64,000 nucleotides of DNA from Acinetobacter sp. WU_MDCI_Axc73 (GCF_025562455.1 NZ_JAHPRO010000008.1:1-64000), one strand, 5' to 3'; positions 22,209 through 31,349 are shown, counted from the stretch's first letter. Numbers and translations: made by a program. The notes: generated from the letters alone by a model not told the origin.

Positions 22209-22988
22209 ATGCTAGAAAAACTCAATCACTATCGTCAAAATTTTAGTCTACCTTTAACTCGTCAAAAAACTAATCACACTCAGTTCCGCTTTGACTGGGT
22301 CGATAACCTCAAAGAATTACAAGAAGTACAACAATTTCGTGCAGTTCAGTTTAGTCAACAATTTGGTGTCACCTTCGAAGATGGACTGGATCAGGATATC
22401 TATGATTTTGGCTGCGAACATGCAGTATTGAGAGAGAAATGGACAGGCGAGATTGTGGCATATACCCGCCTTAAACTTTTTCAGGGGCATGAAATATCGC
22501 AAAGTTATAGTGCGAGTGAGTTTGAGATTTTCCCACAACTTTCACATTTACCTAATGTGCTAGAGATAGGTCGTACCTGTGTACATCCACGTTTTCGTTC
22601 GGGTAAAGCGTTATCGATACTCTGGCTGAATCTGATGCCAAAAGTACTTTGGTCGATGCGTGCCAAATATTTGATGGGCTGTGTCAGTATTCATTTGCAA
22701 GATAATTTGGCACGTGCTTATCACACGCATCAGCAAATTAAGCGTTTAGATTCAAATCAGACCATCGGCATTGCCTCAAAAAATCATTTCGAGATCCCGC
22801 GTCCTGAATCTAGTTTTCCACAAGATGAGCGTATGCCCAAATTATTTAAAATGTATCTGGATATGCAATCTAAATTATCGCGTCAAGCTTTCTACGATGA
22901 AACTTTTAATTGTCTGGATTATTTTGTTTTTTTGGAAGTCAATCAGGCTGCAAAGTCTTTTATCTTGAGTAAACGTGTCCATAAATAG
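22209..22988 (+). CDS. OlsB-like N-acyltransferase (GNAT/hemolysin-type)
   Basis: A 259-aa protein of the GNAT-related group containing ornithine N-acyltransferase OlsB and autoinducer synthases. It shows GEIVAYTRLKLF, the ASEFEIFPQL segment, EIGRTCVHPRFRSGKALSILWL (acyl-donor site region) and YLMGCVSIHL, all arranged as in OlsB. OlsB moves a 3-hydroxyacyl chain from ACP to ornithine to make lyso-ornithine lipid. No OlsA partner is adjacent. The acceptor could be something other than ornithine. It is followed by the YafJ-like gene. Confidence 0.65.
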   Translation: MLEKLNHYRQNFSLPLTRQKTNHTQFRFDWVDNLKELQEVQQFRAVQFSQQFGVTFEDGLDQDIYDFGCEHAVLREKWTGEIVAYTRLKLFQGHEISQSYSASEFEIFPQLSHLPNVLEIGRTCVHPRFRSGKALSILWLNLMPKVLWSMRAKYLMGCVSIHLQDNLARAYHTHQQIKRLDSNQTIGIASKNHFEIPRPESSFPQDERMPKLFKMYLDMQSKLSRQAFYDETFNCLDYFVFLEVNQAAKSFILSKRVHK

Positions 22989-23091
22989 AATTTATCATTA
23001 TTTTTGTATGAAGCTTTATATATTCAGATTTGCAAGCCATTTGCCACTGATGCACAATACAACTAAGCCTCTTGCTTTGATTTGACATGTT

Positions 23092-23940
23092 ATGTGCCAA
23101 CTACTTGGAATGAATTGTGCCACCCCGACCGACATTACCTTTTCTTTTAAAGGTTTTTCACAGCGTGCGGGTATTACTTCTGATCATTCCGATGGTTTCG
23201 GGATTGCATTTTTTGAAGATAAAGCTTGCCGTTTATTTGTCGATAATCAATCTGCAGTTGAATCGCCCATTGCAGAACTGGTGCGTAACTATCCAATCAA
23301 ATCTCGCAATGTCATCGCTCATATTCGTAAAGCAACACAGGGTAAAATTACGCTGGAAAATTCCCATCCGTTTACCCGTGAACTGTGGGGCAGACAGTGG
23401 ATTTTTGCACATAATGGAGATTTACATCATTTTGATCCACCGTTAACTGGACGGTTTATTCCCATTGGCAATACTGATAGTGAGCGTGCATTTTGCTATT
23501 TGCTTGATCAGTTGGTTGAGCATTTTGGTTATACCGAACCAAGCGTGATACAGGTTTTTGCTGTTCTTGAACAAATTTCACCCAAAGTTGCTGAGTTTGG
23601 AACCTTCAATTATTGTTTGTCCAATGGTCAGGCATTGTTTAGCTATGCGACAACCAAGTTACATTGGTTGGTGCGCGAATACCCTTTTAAAGCTGCACGT
23701 CTGATTGATCTGGATGTAGAAGTTGATTTCAGCCAAGTTACTACCCCGCATGATCGTGTTGCTGTGATTACGACTGAACCCCTCACTCAAAATGAACAGT
23801 GGACATCTTATCAAGCTGGAGAAATGATTTTATTTCAGGATGGAAAACCACTAAAACATGCTCAAACACAGGTTGAACGTTTAGAACGTGAATTCAAAAA
23901 TCCTGAACTTAAACGAATCACTCGTGCAGACCAAGATTAG
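23092..23940 (+). CDS. yafJ: Class II glutamine amidotransferase (YafJ-type)
   Basis: A 282-aa Ntn-type glutamine amidotransferase domain with no second catalytic domain. The catalytic Cys is C2, directly after the initiator Met (MCQLLGMNC). Other family residues are DGFGIAFF, HIRKATQG, ENSHPF, WIFAHNGDL and GNTDSERAFCYLL. It should release ammonia from glutamine or a related amide; the physiological acceptor is unknown. It stands about 100 bases after the OlsB-like gene on the same strand. Confidence 0.85.
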   Translation: MCQLLGMNCATPTDITFSFKGFSQRAGITSDHSDGFGIAFFEDKACRLFVDNQSAVESPIAELVRNYPIKSRNVIAHIRKATQGKITLENSHPFTRELWGRQWIFAHNGDLHHFDPPLTGRFIPIGNTDSERAFCYLLDQLVEHFGYTEPSVIQVFAVLEQISPKVAEFGTFNYCLSNGQALFSYATTKLHWLVREYPFKAARLIDLDVEVDFSQVTTPHDRVAVITTEPLTQNEQWTSYQAGEMILFQDGKPLKHAQTQVERLEREFKNPELKRITRADQD

Positions 23941-24276
23941 ATTTTATTTAAAGTTAAGGCCTGATGATTATCTTAAAAAAATAATATAAGCATATATTTT
24001 AAATAATTTACTATTTTTTCTATAAACATAAATTTTATGTATATTCGGAAATTTTTATTTATTTTCCTTTTTTTATTAATAATAAACCCATTAGGTGGTT
24101 AAAAAATATCTTACTTTTTTGCTTTGTTTTTAGGCTAAAATTTTATGCAAATCAGACAATTAAGCCTATTTTTTGATGCTTATTATAATCCCGACCAATT
24201 TGCTTTATTTTTATTTAAAAAAATAACAGATATTATATTGATATCTAATAAATGTTTTAGACAGCAGAGGTGTGAT
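23941..24276. other. AT-rich spacer upstream of the hemerythrin gene
   Basis: 336 bases of very AT-rich sequence. A reading frame open from 24145 into the hemerythrin is judged non-coding before 24277, because that stretch is AT-rich and has no family similarity. It probably contains the hemerythrin promoter; nothing else was recognised. Confidence 0.5.
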
Positions 24277-24726
24277 ATGAGATGGCTTTCTGAATATAAT
24301 ACTGGCATTGAAGTCATTGATGATCAGCATCAACGTATTCTTGAATATATTAATGAGCTAGAAGAAGTCAGAAAAACACATGACAGAGCTCAAGTCAAAG
24401 ATGTGCTATTAAACTTGATTGATTATACTCAATCGCATTTTGCCTTTGAAGAAAGTTTACAGGAAGAGGCAAATTATAAATATCGAGTTCCTCATAAACG
24501 TGTGCATGATTTATTTATTAAAAAAATTGAGCACTATCGTGAACGTTTTGAAATGGGGCATGATGTTGAGGAAGAACTTTATGAAGTGCTATCAAAATGG
24601 TTGATTAATCATATCCAACACGATGATGCTGATTATGTCGGTGCAGTGAAAGAAAACATGATGGGTATTATTAAGGAAAAAGAACAGAAAAAAGGCAAGG
24701 GGTGGTTTGCACGTTTCTTTTCATAA
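24277..24726 (+). CDS. Bacteriohemerythrin
   Basis: A 149-aa four-helix di-iron oxygen-binding protein. Ligand residues are placed as in bacteriohemerythrins: DDQHQRILEYIN, a second-helix HFAFEESLQEE, HKRVHDLFIKK and HIQHDDADYV. The C-terminus is very basic (KEKEQKKGKGWFARFFS) and could be amphipathic. The start at 24277 is supported by AGAGG 6 bases upstream and by MRWLSEYNTGI, which matches the family's W...YxxGI N-terminus. Roles in oxygen storage, delivery or sensing are known for the family; here it is a single gene with its own terminator. Confidence 0.9.
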   Translation: MRWLSEYNTGIEVIDDQHQRILEYINELEEVRKTHDRAQVKDVLLNLIDYTQSHFAFEESLQEEANYKYRVPHKRVHDLFIKKIEHYRERFEMGHDVEEELYEVLSKWLINHIQHDDADYVGAVKENMMGIIKEKEQKKGKGWFARFFS

Positions 24727-24783
24727 ATAAAAGTCACGAATCGGCAAACTTCAATAAAAGAAAATAACAACAAGACTCAGCGC

Positions 24784-24819
24784 TGCAAATCATCTAGAAA
24801 TGGATGATTTGCATTTTTT
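24784..24819 (+). terminator. Terminator after the hemerythrin gene
   Basis: Perfect 11-bp stem TGCAAATCATC / GATGATTTGCA with an 8-base loop and six T. Confidence 0.92.
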
Positions 24820-24888
24820 ATTTGCAAACTTTGATTTTCATACTCGACAAAGGCAAAATATCTCCAGACTTCATATTAGGAATGAACG

Positions 24889-25974
24889 ATGCAGGATTCA
24901 GCTTTCGCGCGGTGGTTATCACCACTTATGGCGTTTTGCTTTACTTTTATTATGATTGCAGCATTAGCATCGGCTGTGGGGATTCAGATCGACCGTCAAC
25001 TGGATTTCTGGTTGCTTTGGTTAGGAACTATGGTGATTTTGGCACTCCCGCTTTGCTATCTGGAAATTGCACTGGCGAAGCGCTCAAAAACAACCGCATT
25101 GAATGCATTATCCAGTTTAACCCGTGATGCAGATGCCTCACAAAAATGGCGAATTGTGGGCTGGCTCGCTGTTGTTTTTATTCCTTTTTTGGCAGGTGCA
25201 ATTTTATCCCATTTGGGAATGGCTGCATCTGTGGCCTTAGGACTCGGTTTTAGTCCCCAGATTCTATTTGTTGGTTTAGCGATTATCGCATTTGTTCTGT
25301 CGTTTATTCCACGCCAGATTTTACTGATTCTGATGGTTTTGGGTGTCGTCATTTCATTGATCAGCTCACTATTTTTAGCACAGCCAACCACGAGTTGGCA
25401 CTGGACGCCCATTGAGTTTAAAGAGTGGGGCAATGCCACAGTTTTGGCGTTGGTGGCGACAGGTTTGGGTATGGGGCTATACTGGCAAAATAGCTTAATT
25501 CAAATTCAGAATACATCGGAAGCGAGTAAAACTGCGTTTCCGATTTGGATCGCTCAGTTTGTTGCCGTGATTGCCTTTGGGTTTTACTCAGCGCAACAAA
25601 TTTTTTCTGATACAACACTGGCTATTGCTGGCGTTATCGCCGCTGCTTTGTTATTTCAAATGGCCAGAGAACAGCTACAACAGCGTCAGTTGTCAGTGTT
25701 TATGCAATGGGTGATATTACTGATTGTTACATTGATCTGGCTGATCCCTCATATGCAGTTCGAGTTTAATATTTTACTTATGCTGTGGGGATTATTGATT
25801 TGTTTGATTTACTCAATCTTTGCTGGATGGATTATGAAAATTAGCCATTTGCGTAAATCGATGAATTTTAGTAACGAGCTTCTTTATAATCTATGGCGGA
25901 TAGCAGTTCGTATTGTTCTACCCTTATCGATTATTCTGGCAATGTTCGCCATCATTGGTCAGTTATTCTCATGA
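24889..25974 (+). CDS. Reduced NSS-type sodium-dependent transporter homologue
   Basis: A 361-aa inner-membrane protein with about ten hydrophobic segments. The stretch LALPLCYLEIALAKRSKTTAL followed by WRIVGWLAVVFIPFLAGAIL resembles TM2-TM3 of the neurotransmitter:sodium symporter (NSS) family. The family TM1 signature (GNxWRFP region that binds Na+ and substrate) is absent; the first helix reads LMAFCFTFIMIAALASAVG. Bacterial NSS proteins are usually 440 aa or longer, so this one is short as well. It may be a divergent transporter or may have lost transport. It overlaps rnfH by 4 bases (ATGA). Confidence 0.55.
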   Translation: MQDSAFARWLSPLMAFCFTFIMIAALASAVGIQIDRQLDFWLLWLGTMVILALPLCYLEIALAKRSKTTALNALSSLTRDADASQKWRIVGWLAVVFIPFLAGAILSHLGMAASVALGLGFSPQILFVGLAIIAFVLSFIPRQILLILMVLGVVISLISSLFLAQPTTSWHWTPIEFKEWGNATVLALVATGLGMGLYWQNSLIQIQNTSEASKTAFPIWIAQFVAVIAFGFYSAQQIFSDTTLAIAGVIAAALLFQMAREQLQQRQLSVFMQWVILLIVTLIWLIPHMQFEFNILLMLWGLLICLIYSIFAGWIMKISHLRKSMNFSNELLYNLWRIAVRIVLPLSIILAMFAIIGQLFS

Positions 25975-26291
25975 GTCAAACTCAAGTGTGGGTCGCTTAT
26001 GCTGCGGTTGATCAACAGTTCTTAATCGCCATCCCTTTTGTTGAGGGTATGAATGCTGCGCAAGCAATTGAACACAGTCAGATTCGAGAGAAAGTTGTTA
26101 TTGATGAGCCACTGCAATTGGGTGTCTTTGGTGTCAAAATTACGTTGGATACGCTGTTAAAAGCAGGAGATCGTGTGGAGATTTATCGACCTCTCATGAT
26201 TCATCCTCAAGATATTCGGCGTAATCGTGCCCAGAAAAATCCAGTGGGGCGTTTTCAGCGTGGTAATCGTTTTAAACAATCTGGCTCATAG
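25971..26291 (+). CDS. rnfH: RnfH family protein
   Basis: A 106-aa beta-grasp (ubiquitin-like) protein of the RnfH/UPF0125 family. Features: VWVAYA at the N-terminus, a GVFG segment, TLLKAGDRVEIYRPLMIHPQDIRRNRA and a basic tail. RnfH is commonly encoded near ratA, smpB and bamE; here the convergent bamE next door agrees with that context. Its molecular function is not settled. Its ATG overlaps the stop of the transporter gene, implying translational coupling. Confidence 0.85.
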   Translation: MSQTQVWVAYAAVDQQFLIAIPFVEGMNAAQAIEHSQIREKVVIDEPLQLGVFGVKITLDTLLKAGDRVEIYRPLMIHPQDIRRNRAQKNPVGRFQRGNRFKQSGS

Positions 26292-26296
26292 AAAGA

Positions 26297-26323
26297 ACCC
26301 CTCAAGCGAGGGGTATCTTTTTA
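26297..26323. terminator. Shared terminator between convergent rnfH and bamE
   Basis: Perfect 7-bp stem ACCCCTC / GAGGGGT with loop AAGC, followed on the plus strand by ATCTTTTTATT. Confidence 0.8.
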
Positions 26324-26334
26324 TTGAAAAATCA

Positions 26335-26733
26335 TTATAGTGGTGGGGCCGTCAAGATTGCTTCCTTGGAAGCTGGTAAACCAGGCTGTGTTTCTGGAAT
26401 AGTATCCAAGCCTTCAATACTTTTGACGATCCCTGATTCGTCAAAGTAAATTTTTAAATGCTGACCATGTGCAGCAGGAATTTTTGCTTTTTTTGCATAA
26501 GTACCTGGAATATAGTTGTAGATATAATCCCAGCGTAGTGGATTTAGAGGATCTGTAACGGTTGGACTACCGAGCAAAAAGCGAACTTGTTGAAAATTCA
26601 TACCCACTTGAACTTTTGATGCTTGTGCTTTAGTTAATGGAGTTCCCTGAGGGATGTCAACTTTGTAGACACCTAAAGTTGAACAACCAGCAAGCAGTGA
26701 AGTGACGAATAACGCCAACATAAGTTTTTGCAT
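26335..26733 (-). CDS. bamE: Outer-membrane assembly lipoprotein BamE
   Basis: A 132-aa lipoprotein of the BAM complex, which inserts beta-barrel proteins into the outer membrane. The signal peptide ends in LLAGC (lipobox, C17). The SmpA/OmlA fold follows: VQVGMNFQQVRFLLGSPTVTDPLNPLRWDYIYNY is the most conserved stretch. It is divergent from fur across 111 bases, an order common in gammaproteobacteria. Confidence 0.93.
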   Translation of the reverse strand: MQKLMLALFVTSLLAGCSTLGVYKVDIPQGTPLTKAQASKVQVGMNFQQVRFLLGSPTVTDPLNPLRWDYIYNYIPGTYAKKAKIPAAHGQHLKIYFDESGIVKSIEGLDTIPETQPGLPASKEAILTAPPL

Positions 26734-26844
26734 TTTGCTACACTATCCCGATAAATTATGATGCATTTGACTTAGGGATAGATCATACTGCATCTCACTA
26801 CGATTGCCTATTCCAACTTTAAATTTGTTGAGAGACCTTTTTTT

Positions 26845-27285
26845 ATGCCGATTTCCAATCAAGATTTACGTAAAGCTGGACTCAAAGTCACCCTGCCACG
26901 AATTAAGATTTTGGAATTATTAGAAAATTCAAAACAGCATCATTTGAGCGCAGAAGATATTTATAAGACTTTGCTTGAGCAAGGTGAAGATGTAGGTTTA
27001 GCTACAGTTTACCGTGTATTAACACAATTTGAAGCTGCGGGTATTATTCAGCGTCATCATTTTGAAAATAATCATTCAGTTTTTGAGATTATGCAAGAAG
27101 ATCACCATGATCATCTCGTGTGTCTAAATTGCGGTAAAGTTGTTGAATTTACAAATGAAATCATTGAACGTGAGCAACATACCGTTGCTGAAAAACATGG
27201 TTTTACCTTAACAGGGCATTCTTTGAATTTATATGGTTATTGTAGCGAGACTGAATGTCAGGAAGCATATCGTAAAAAGCAATAA
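26845..27285 (+). CDS. fur: Ferric uptake regulator Fur
   Basis: A 146-aa metal-dependent repressor. The winged-helix domain (1-83) includes LKVTLPRIKILELLE and DVGLATVYRVLTQFEAAGI. The dimerisation domain has the HHDHLVCLNCGKVVEF metal site and a second cysteine pair CSETEC near the C-terminus. Fur with Fe2+ blocks iron-uptake promoters, such as the Fur-box promoter at 56366 in this window. Terminator follows. Confidence 0.96.
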   Translation: MPISNQDLRKAGLKVTLPRIKILELLENSKQHHLSAEDIYKTLLEQGEDVGLATVYRVLTQFEAAGIIQRHHFENNHSVFEIMQEDHHDHLVCLNCGKVVEFTNEIIEREQHTVAEKHGFTLTGHSLNLYGYCSETECQEAYRKKQ

Positions 27286-27307
27286 AATCACATAAATACA
27301 ACAAATT

Positions 27308-27335
27308 AAAAAAGGAAGCCTAGGCTTCCTTTTTT
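27308..27335 (+). terminator. Terminator between convergent fur and pilU
   Basis: Perfect 13-bp palindromic arms AAAAAAGGAAGCC / GGCTTCCTTTTTT around a TA centre; works in both directions. Confidence 0.93.
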
Positions 27336-27359
27336 AATTTTAGTGATGGAGCAACTAAT

Positions 27360-28478
27360 TTATTGACCATCAAACGTAATATTACGACTCGCATTCATCA
27401 ATTGTTCTGCACCTTCCTCTGAAAGCTTGATACTCAGACGTAGATCGTTTGGTGAGTCAGCATGTTTTAGTGCATCTTTATAGGTAATCTCGCCTGCTTT
27501 ATACAGATCAAATAAAGCTTGGTCGAATGTTTGCATTCCTAATTCACGTGAACGTTTCATCAAATCCTTGATTTCATGAATTTCACCTTTACGAATATAG
27601 TCGGCAAGCAAAGGGGTATTAATTAATATTTCAATCGCGGCACGTCGAGAATTGCCATCTGGGGTTGGGATCAATTGCTGTGCCACCATTGCTTTTAAAT
27701 TAAGCGATAAATCCATATAGAGTTGGTTATGACGATCACTTTCAAAGAAATGAATAATACGATCCAATGCTTGGTTGGCATTGTTGGCGTGTAGTGTCGC
27801 TAAGACCAGATGTCCCGTTTCAGCAAAGGCAATGGCATAGTCCATCACTTCACGAGAACGAATTTCTCCGATTAAAATAACATCAGGTGCTTGTCGCAGA
27901 GTATTTTTGAGCGCAATTTCGAAAGAATCTGTATCAATACCGACCTCCCGTTGAGTGACGATACATCCCGAATGTTCATGAATAAATTCGATCGGATCTT
28001 CTATGGTAATGATATGACCTTTTGAGTTTTGATTTCGATAACCAATCATGGAGGCCAAGGATGTTGATTTACCCGTACCAGTCGCACCTACAAAAATAAT
28101 AATGCCTCGTTTAGTCATGGCAAGATCTTTGAGGACGACCGGTAAGCGTAATTCATCCATTGAAGGAATAATCGTTTCAATACGACGTAAAACCATACCA
28201 GGCATATCACGTTGCTGAAAAGCACTCACACGAAAACGAGCGGTTTTATCACGATTGACGATGGCAAAGTTACATTCTCGTGTTTCGCTAAATTCTTTGC
28301 GTTGCTTATCGCTCATAATCGATTGAATGAGCTGTCCAACCACCTCACCACTCAGTTTGGTCTTGGAAACAGGGACAATTTGTCCATTAATTTTCATGGA
28401 AGGTTCAACACCTGCGGTCACAAACAGGTCTGAAGCTTTTTGTTCAATCATCAGATTGAGAAGGTCATTAAAATCCAT
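27360..28478 (-). CDS. pilU: Type IV pilus retraction ATPase PilU
   Basis: A 372-aa hexameric secretion ATPase and accessory retraction motor. Walker A is GATGTGKSTS, the Asp box region is IIFVGATGTGKS...HIITIEDPIEF, Walker B is DVILIGEIRSRE and the His box is HLVLATLHANNANQALDRII. It has a C-terminal extension relative to PilT, as PilU proteins do. It lies 27 bases after pilT on the minus strand, the conserved pilTU operon used for twitching and DNA uptake. Confidence 0.93.
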   Translation of the reverse strand: MDFNDLLNLMIEQKASDLFVTAGVEPSMKINGQIVPVSKTKLSGEVVGQLIQSIMSDKQRKEFSETRECNFAIVNRDKTARFRVSAFQQRDMPGMVLRRIETIIPSMDELRLPVVLKDLAMTKRGIIIFVGATGTGKSTSLASMIGYRNQNSKGHIITIEDPIEFIHEHSGCIVTQREVGIDTDSFEIALKNTLRQAPDVILIGEIRSREVMDYAIAFAETGHLVLATLHANNANQALDRIIHFFESDRHNQLYMDLSLNLKAMVAQQLIPTPDGNSRRAAIEILINTPLLADYIRKGEIHEIKDLMKRSRELGMQTFDQALFDLYKAGEITYKDALKHADSPNDLRLSIKLSEEGAEQLMNASRNITFDGQ

Positions 28479-28505
28479 ATATCGTGAACCTTTTATTTTT
28501 ATCGC

Positions 28506-29543
28506 TTATAGGAAGGATTCTGGTGATTTGGCAACAGTACGTGCGGTTTGAGGACTAATCATCCCTTTTGATACCAAAGTTTTGAGGCTTTGATCTAGTG
28601 TCGTCATTCCATAGTTCGCACCCGTCTGAATAGCGGAATACATCTGGGCAACTTTGTTTTCACGGATCAGGTTACGAATGGCTGGTATTCCGATCATGAT
28701 TTCATGTGCGGCGACACGACCGCCTCCATTTTTCTTTAACAAGGTTTGAGAAATCACGGCTTGTAGAGACTCAGATAACATTGCGCGAACCATATCTTTT
28801 TCTTCGGCAGGGAATACGTCAATTACACGGTCAATAGTTTTTGCAGCAGATGTGGTATGCAATGTCCCAAATACCAAGTGACCAGTTTCGGCGGCGGTTA
28901 AAGCCAAACGAATGGTTTCAAGGTCACGCATTTCACCGACAAGGATGATATCAGGGTCTTCACGTAGTGCTGAACGTAACGCTTCATTAAAGCCATGGGT
29001 ATCACGATGTACTTCACGTTGGTTAATCAGACACTTTTTGGATTGATGTACGAATTCGATCGGATCTTCAACTGTCAAAATATGGTCATAACGATTGTCA
29101 TTAATATAATCCAGCATAGCGGCAAGAGTGGTTGATTTACCTGAACCCGTTGGTCCTGTGACTAAAACAATCCCACGTGGATAATCACAAATATCCTTAA
29201 AGATTTGTCCTAAACCTAAATCATCCATGGTGAGAACTTTAGACGGAATGGTACGGAATACTGCACCTGCACCACGATTTTGGTTAAATGCATTGACACG
29301 AAAACGCGCAATATTGGGTACTTCAAAAGAAAAGTCCGTTTCTAGTTGTTCTTCAAAGTCGCGACGTTGTTTGTCATTCATGATGTCATAAACAAGACGA
29401 TGAACTTCTTTATGTTCTAGTGCTGGCAGATTAATACGACGAACTTCACCATCGACACGAATCATCGGTGGCATGCCCGCAGAAAGATGTAAATCTGATG
29501 CACCGTTTTTAACCGAAAAGGCGAGTAATTCTGTGATATCCAT
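28506..29543 (-). CDS. pilT: Type IV pilus retraction ATPase PilT
   Basis: A 345-aa main retraction motor that depolymerises type IV pili at the inner-membrane platform. Walker A is TGPTGSGKSTT (residues 129-139), Walker B is DIILVGEMRD, the His box is HLVFGTLHTTSAAKTIDRVI, and the C-terminal AIRNLIRE motif needed for retraction is intact. Divergent from yggS across 108 bases; pilU follows. Confidence 0.96.
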   Translation of the reverse strand: MDITELLAFSVKNGASDLHLSAGMPPMIRVDGEVRRINLPALEHKEVHRLVYDIMNDKQRRDFEEQLETDFSFEVPNIARFRVNAFNQNRGAGAVFRTIPSKVLTMDDLGLGQIFKDICDYPRGIVLVTGPTGSGKSTTLAAMLDYINDNRYDHILTVEDPIEFVHQSKKCLINQREVHRDTHGFNEALRSALREDPDIILVGEMRDLETIRLALTAAETGHLVFGTLHTTSAAKTIDRVIDVFPAEEKDMVRAMLSESLQAVISQTLLKKNGGGRVAAHEIMIGIPAIRNLIRENKVAQMYSAIQTGANYGMTTLDQSLKTLVSKGMISPQTARTVAKSPESFL

Positions 29544-29651
29544 GATTTCCCCTAATATAATGAGTAAGTATCGTTATTTTGTAGAATAATAAGCGTTTCC
29601 GAATCGCTTACCAACACTTCAAAGTAAGGTTAAGCAAAAAAAATAACTGAA

Positions 29652-30353
29652 ATGAGAACCCTGTCAATGAATCAGTTTCAACAAGCGCGAAATGAGGTCC
29701 TGAATCAAATTAAAAAAGCCTGTGATGGTGCTCAGCGTGACCCTGCTACTGTACGTTTATTGGCGGTATCTAAAACTCATCCAAGTCAGTCGTTGCGTCA
29801 AATGTATCACTTGGGTCAGCAGTGTTTTGGAGAAAACTATTTACAGGAAGCGCTAGATAAAATTGAAGAATTAAAAGATCTCAATATTGAATGGCATTTT
29901 ATTGGACATGTGCAGCGTAATAAAACTAAGCATCTGGCGGAAAAGTTTGATTGGGTACATGGCGTAGATCGTTTAATCATTGCCGAGCGTTTATCCAGTC
30001 AACGCTTAGATACTCAGTCGCCCTTAAATGTATGCATACAAGTCAATATTGATGCTCAAGACTCAAAAGATGGTTGTCAGCCAGAGGAAGTGGCTGAACT
30101 GGTCGCGCAAATTAGTCAATTGCCCCATATTCGTTTACGCGGAATTATGGTGATTCCTGCGCCAGAACATTCTCAGGCTTTCAACGATGCTAAGGAATTA
30201 TTTGATCAAGTGAAACGACAGCATGCTCAACCGCAGGATTGGGATACTTTAAGTATGGGTATGTCAGGTGATCTGGAGACAGCGATTACAGCAGGAGCGA
30301 CCATCGTCCGTATTGGTACGGCTCTTTTTGGGGCACGGGATTATTCAAAATAA
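29652..30353 (+). CDS. yggS: Pyridoxal 5'-phosphate homeostasis protein (YggS/PLPBP)
   Basis: A 233-aa PLP-binding protein with one alanine-racemase-like barrel. PLP lysine lies in RLLAVSKTHPS; other family blocks are CFGENYLQEA, WHFIGHVQRNKTK, RGIMVIPAPEH, LSMGMSGDLETAI and VRIGTALFGARDY. It keeps free PLP and amino-acid balance and has no known catalysis. Two ATGs are possible, 29652 and 29667 (MNQFQQARNEV); neither has a strong Shine-Dalgarno, and the second gives a more typical N-terminus. pilT-yggS adjacency is common in gammaproteobacteria. Confidence 0.93.
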   Translation: MRTLSMNQFQQARNEVLNQIKKACDGAQRDPATVRLLAVSKTHPSQSLRQMYHLGQQCFGENYLQEALDKIEELKDLNIEWHFIGHVQRNKTKHLAEKFDWVHGVDRLIIAERLSSQRLDTQSPLNVCIQVNIDAQDSKDGCQPEEVAELVAQISQLPHIRLRGIMVIPAPEHSQAFNDAKELFDQVKRQHAQPQDWDTLSMGMSGDLETAITAGATIVRIGTALFGARDYSK

Positions 30354-30503
30354 AATTTAAAAACGAAGTAAGACAACTTTTAAGGCAAAAAATCAGCTAT
30401 TCCGATGATGAGCGTTTTGTTTATTTCATTCGATTAAGCTTTTTTAATCTAGTTTTAATGGCTCGTAAGTATATAAGCATGACATGCTTATACGAGAATA
30501 TAA

Positions 30504-31349
30504 ATGAACCTTTTGCATATCTTTATTTTGGCAGTGATTCAAGGGTTAGCTGAACTTTTGCCTGTTTCCAGTTCTGCACATGTGATTTTGGCAGAAAAAA
30601 TCATGGGGTTTGATCCTTCTGCACCGCAGATGACTTTTTTATTGGTGATGTTACATACAGGAACGATGTTTGCCGTGATCGTGTATTTCTGGCATTCGTG
30701 GAAAAAAACTTATTTTTCTGACTGGAAGTCTTTTAAGCAACGAGTCTGGTATGTATTGATTGCGACTGCAATTACTGGAGGATTAGGATTATTATTACAA
30801 TTCCTGATTAAGCATGTATTTTTTGGAGGTGCCAGTAACTTTGAGATTGAACATTTATTTAGTAATTCCAAGTTAATGGCAGCGGCTTTAGCTGCGGCAG
30901 GGGTTCTCATTATTCTATCTTCACGCTTTGATCGGGGGCAACAAGGTGATATCCGTTTATCAAGTGCTATCGTGATTGGGGCAGTGCAAGCTTTATGCCT
31001 ACCATTTCGAGGTTTTTCTCGCTCTGGTGCAACGATTTCCACAGCACTATTTTTAGGCATATCTCGTCAAAAAGCAGAGGAATTTAGTTTTGCCTTAGCT
31101 GTGGTATTAACTCCAGCTGTGATCGCAAAAGAATTATTGCGTTTGGTTCACGCTCAACATGCAACAGCAGGTGCGACTCAGCTTGCCTTGGGGAGCCTGT
31201 TATTACCAAGCTTGTTTGGCATGCTATTTAGTTTTTTAACAGGTTTATTTGCGCTCAAATGGCTCTCGGCATGGCTGGAACATGGTCGCTGGTATTTGTT
31301 TGGGATTTATTGTTTAGTTTTCTCAGGCGTCGTATTGATGCTAAGTTGA
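30504..31349 (+). CDS. uppP: Undecaprenyl-diphosphatase UppP/BacA
   Basis: A 281-aa multi-pass inner-membrane enzyme that dephosphorylates undecaprenyl pyrophosphate to recycle the peptidoglycan lipid carrier and gives bacitracin tolerance. The first active-site region is QGLAELLPVSSSAH (Q13-H26); the second is RGFSRSGATIS, where most family members have PG-SRSG. About eight hydrophobic segments are visible. Single gene between yggS and the convergent sbcC. Confidence 0.93.
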   Translation: MNLLHIFILAVIQGLAELLPVSSSAHVILAEKIMGFDPSAPQMTFLLVMLHTGTMFAVIVYFWHSWKKTYFSDWKSFKQRVWYVLIATAITGGLGLLLQFLIKHVFFGGASNFEIEHLFSNSKLMAAALAAAGVLIILSSRFDRGQQGDIRLSSAIVIGAVQALCLPFRGFSRSGATISTALFLGISRQKAEEFSFALAVVLTPAVIAKELLRLVHAQHATAGATQLALGSLLLPSLFGMLFSFLTGLFALKWLSAWLEHGRWYLFGIYCLVFSGVVLMLS

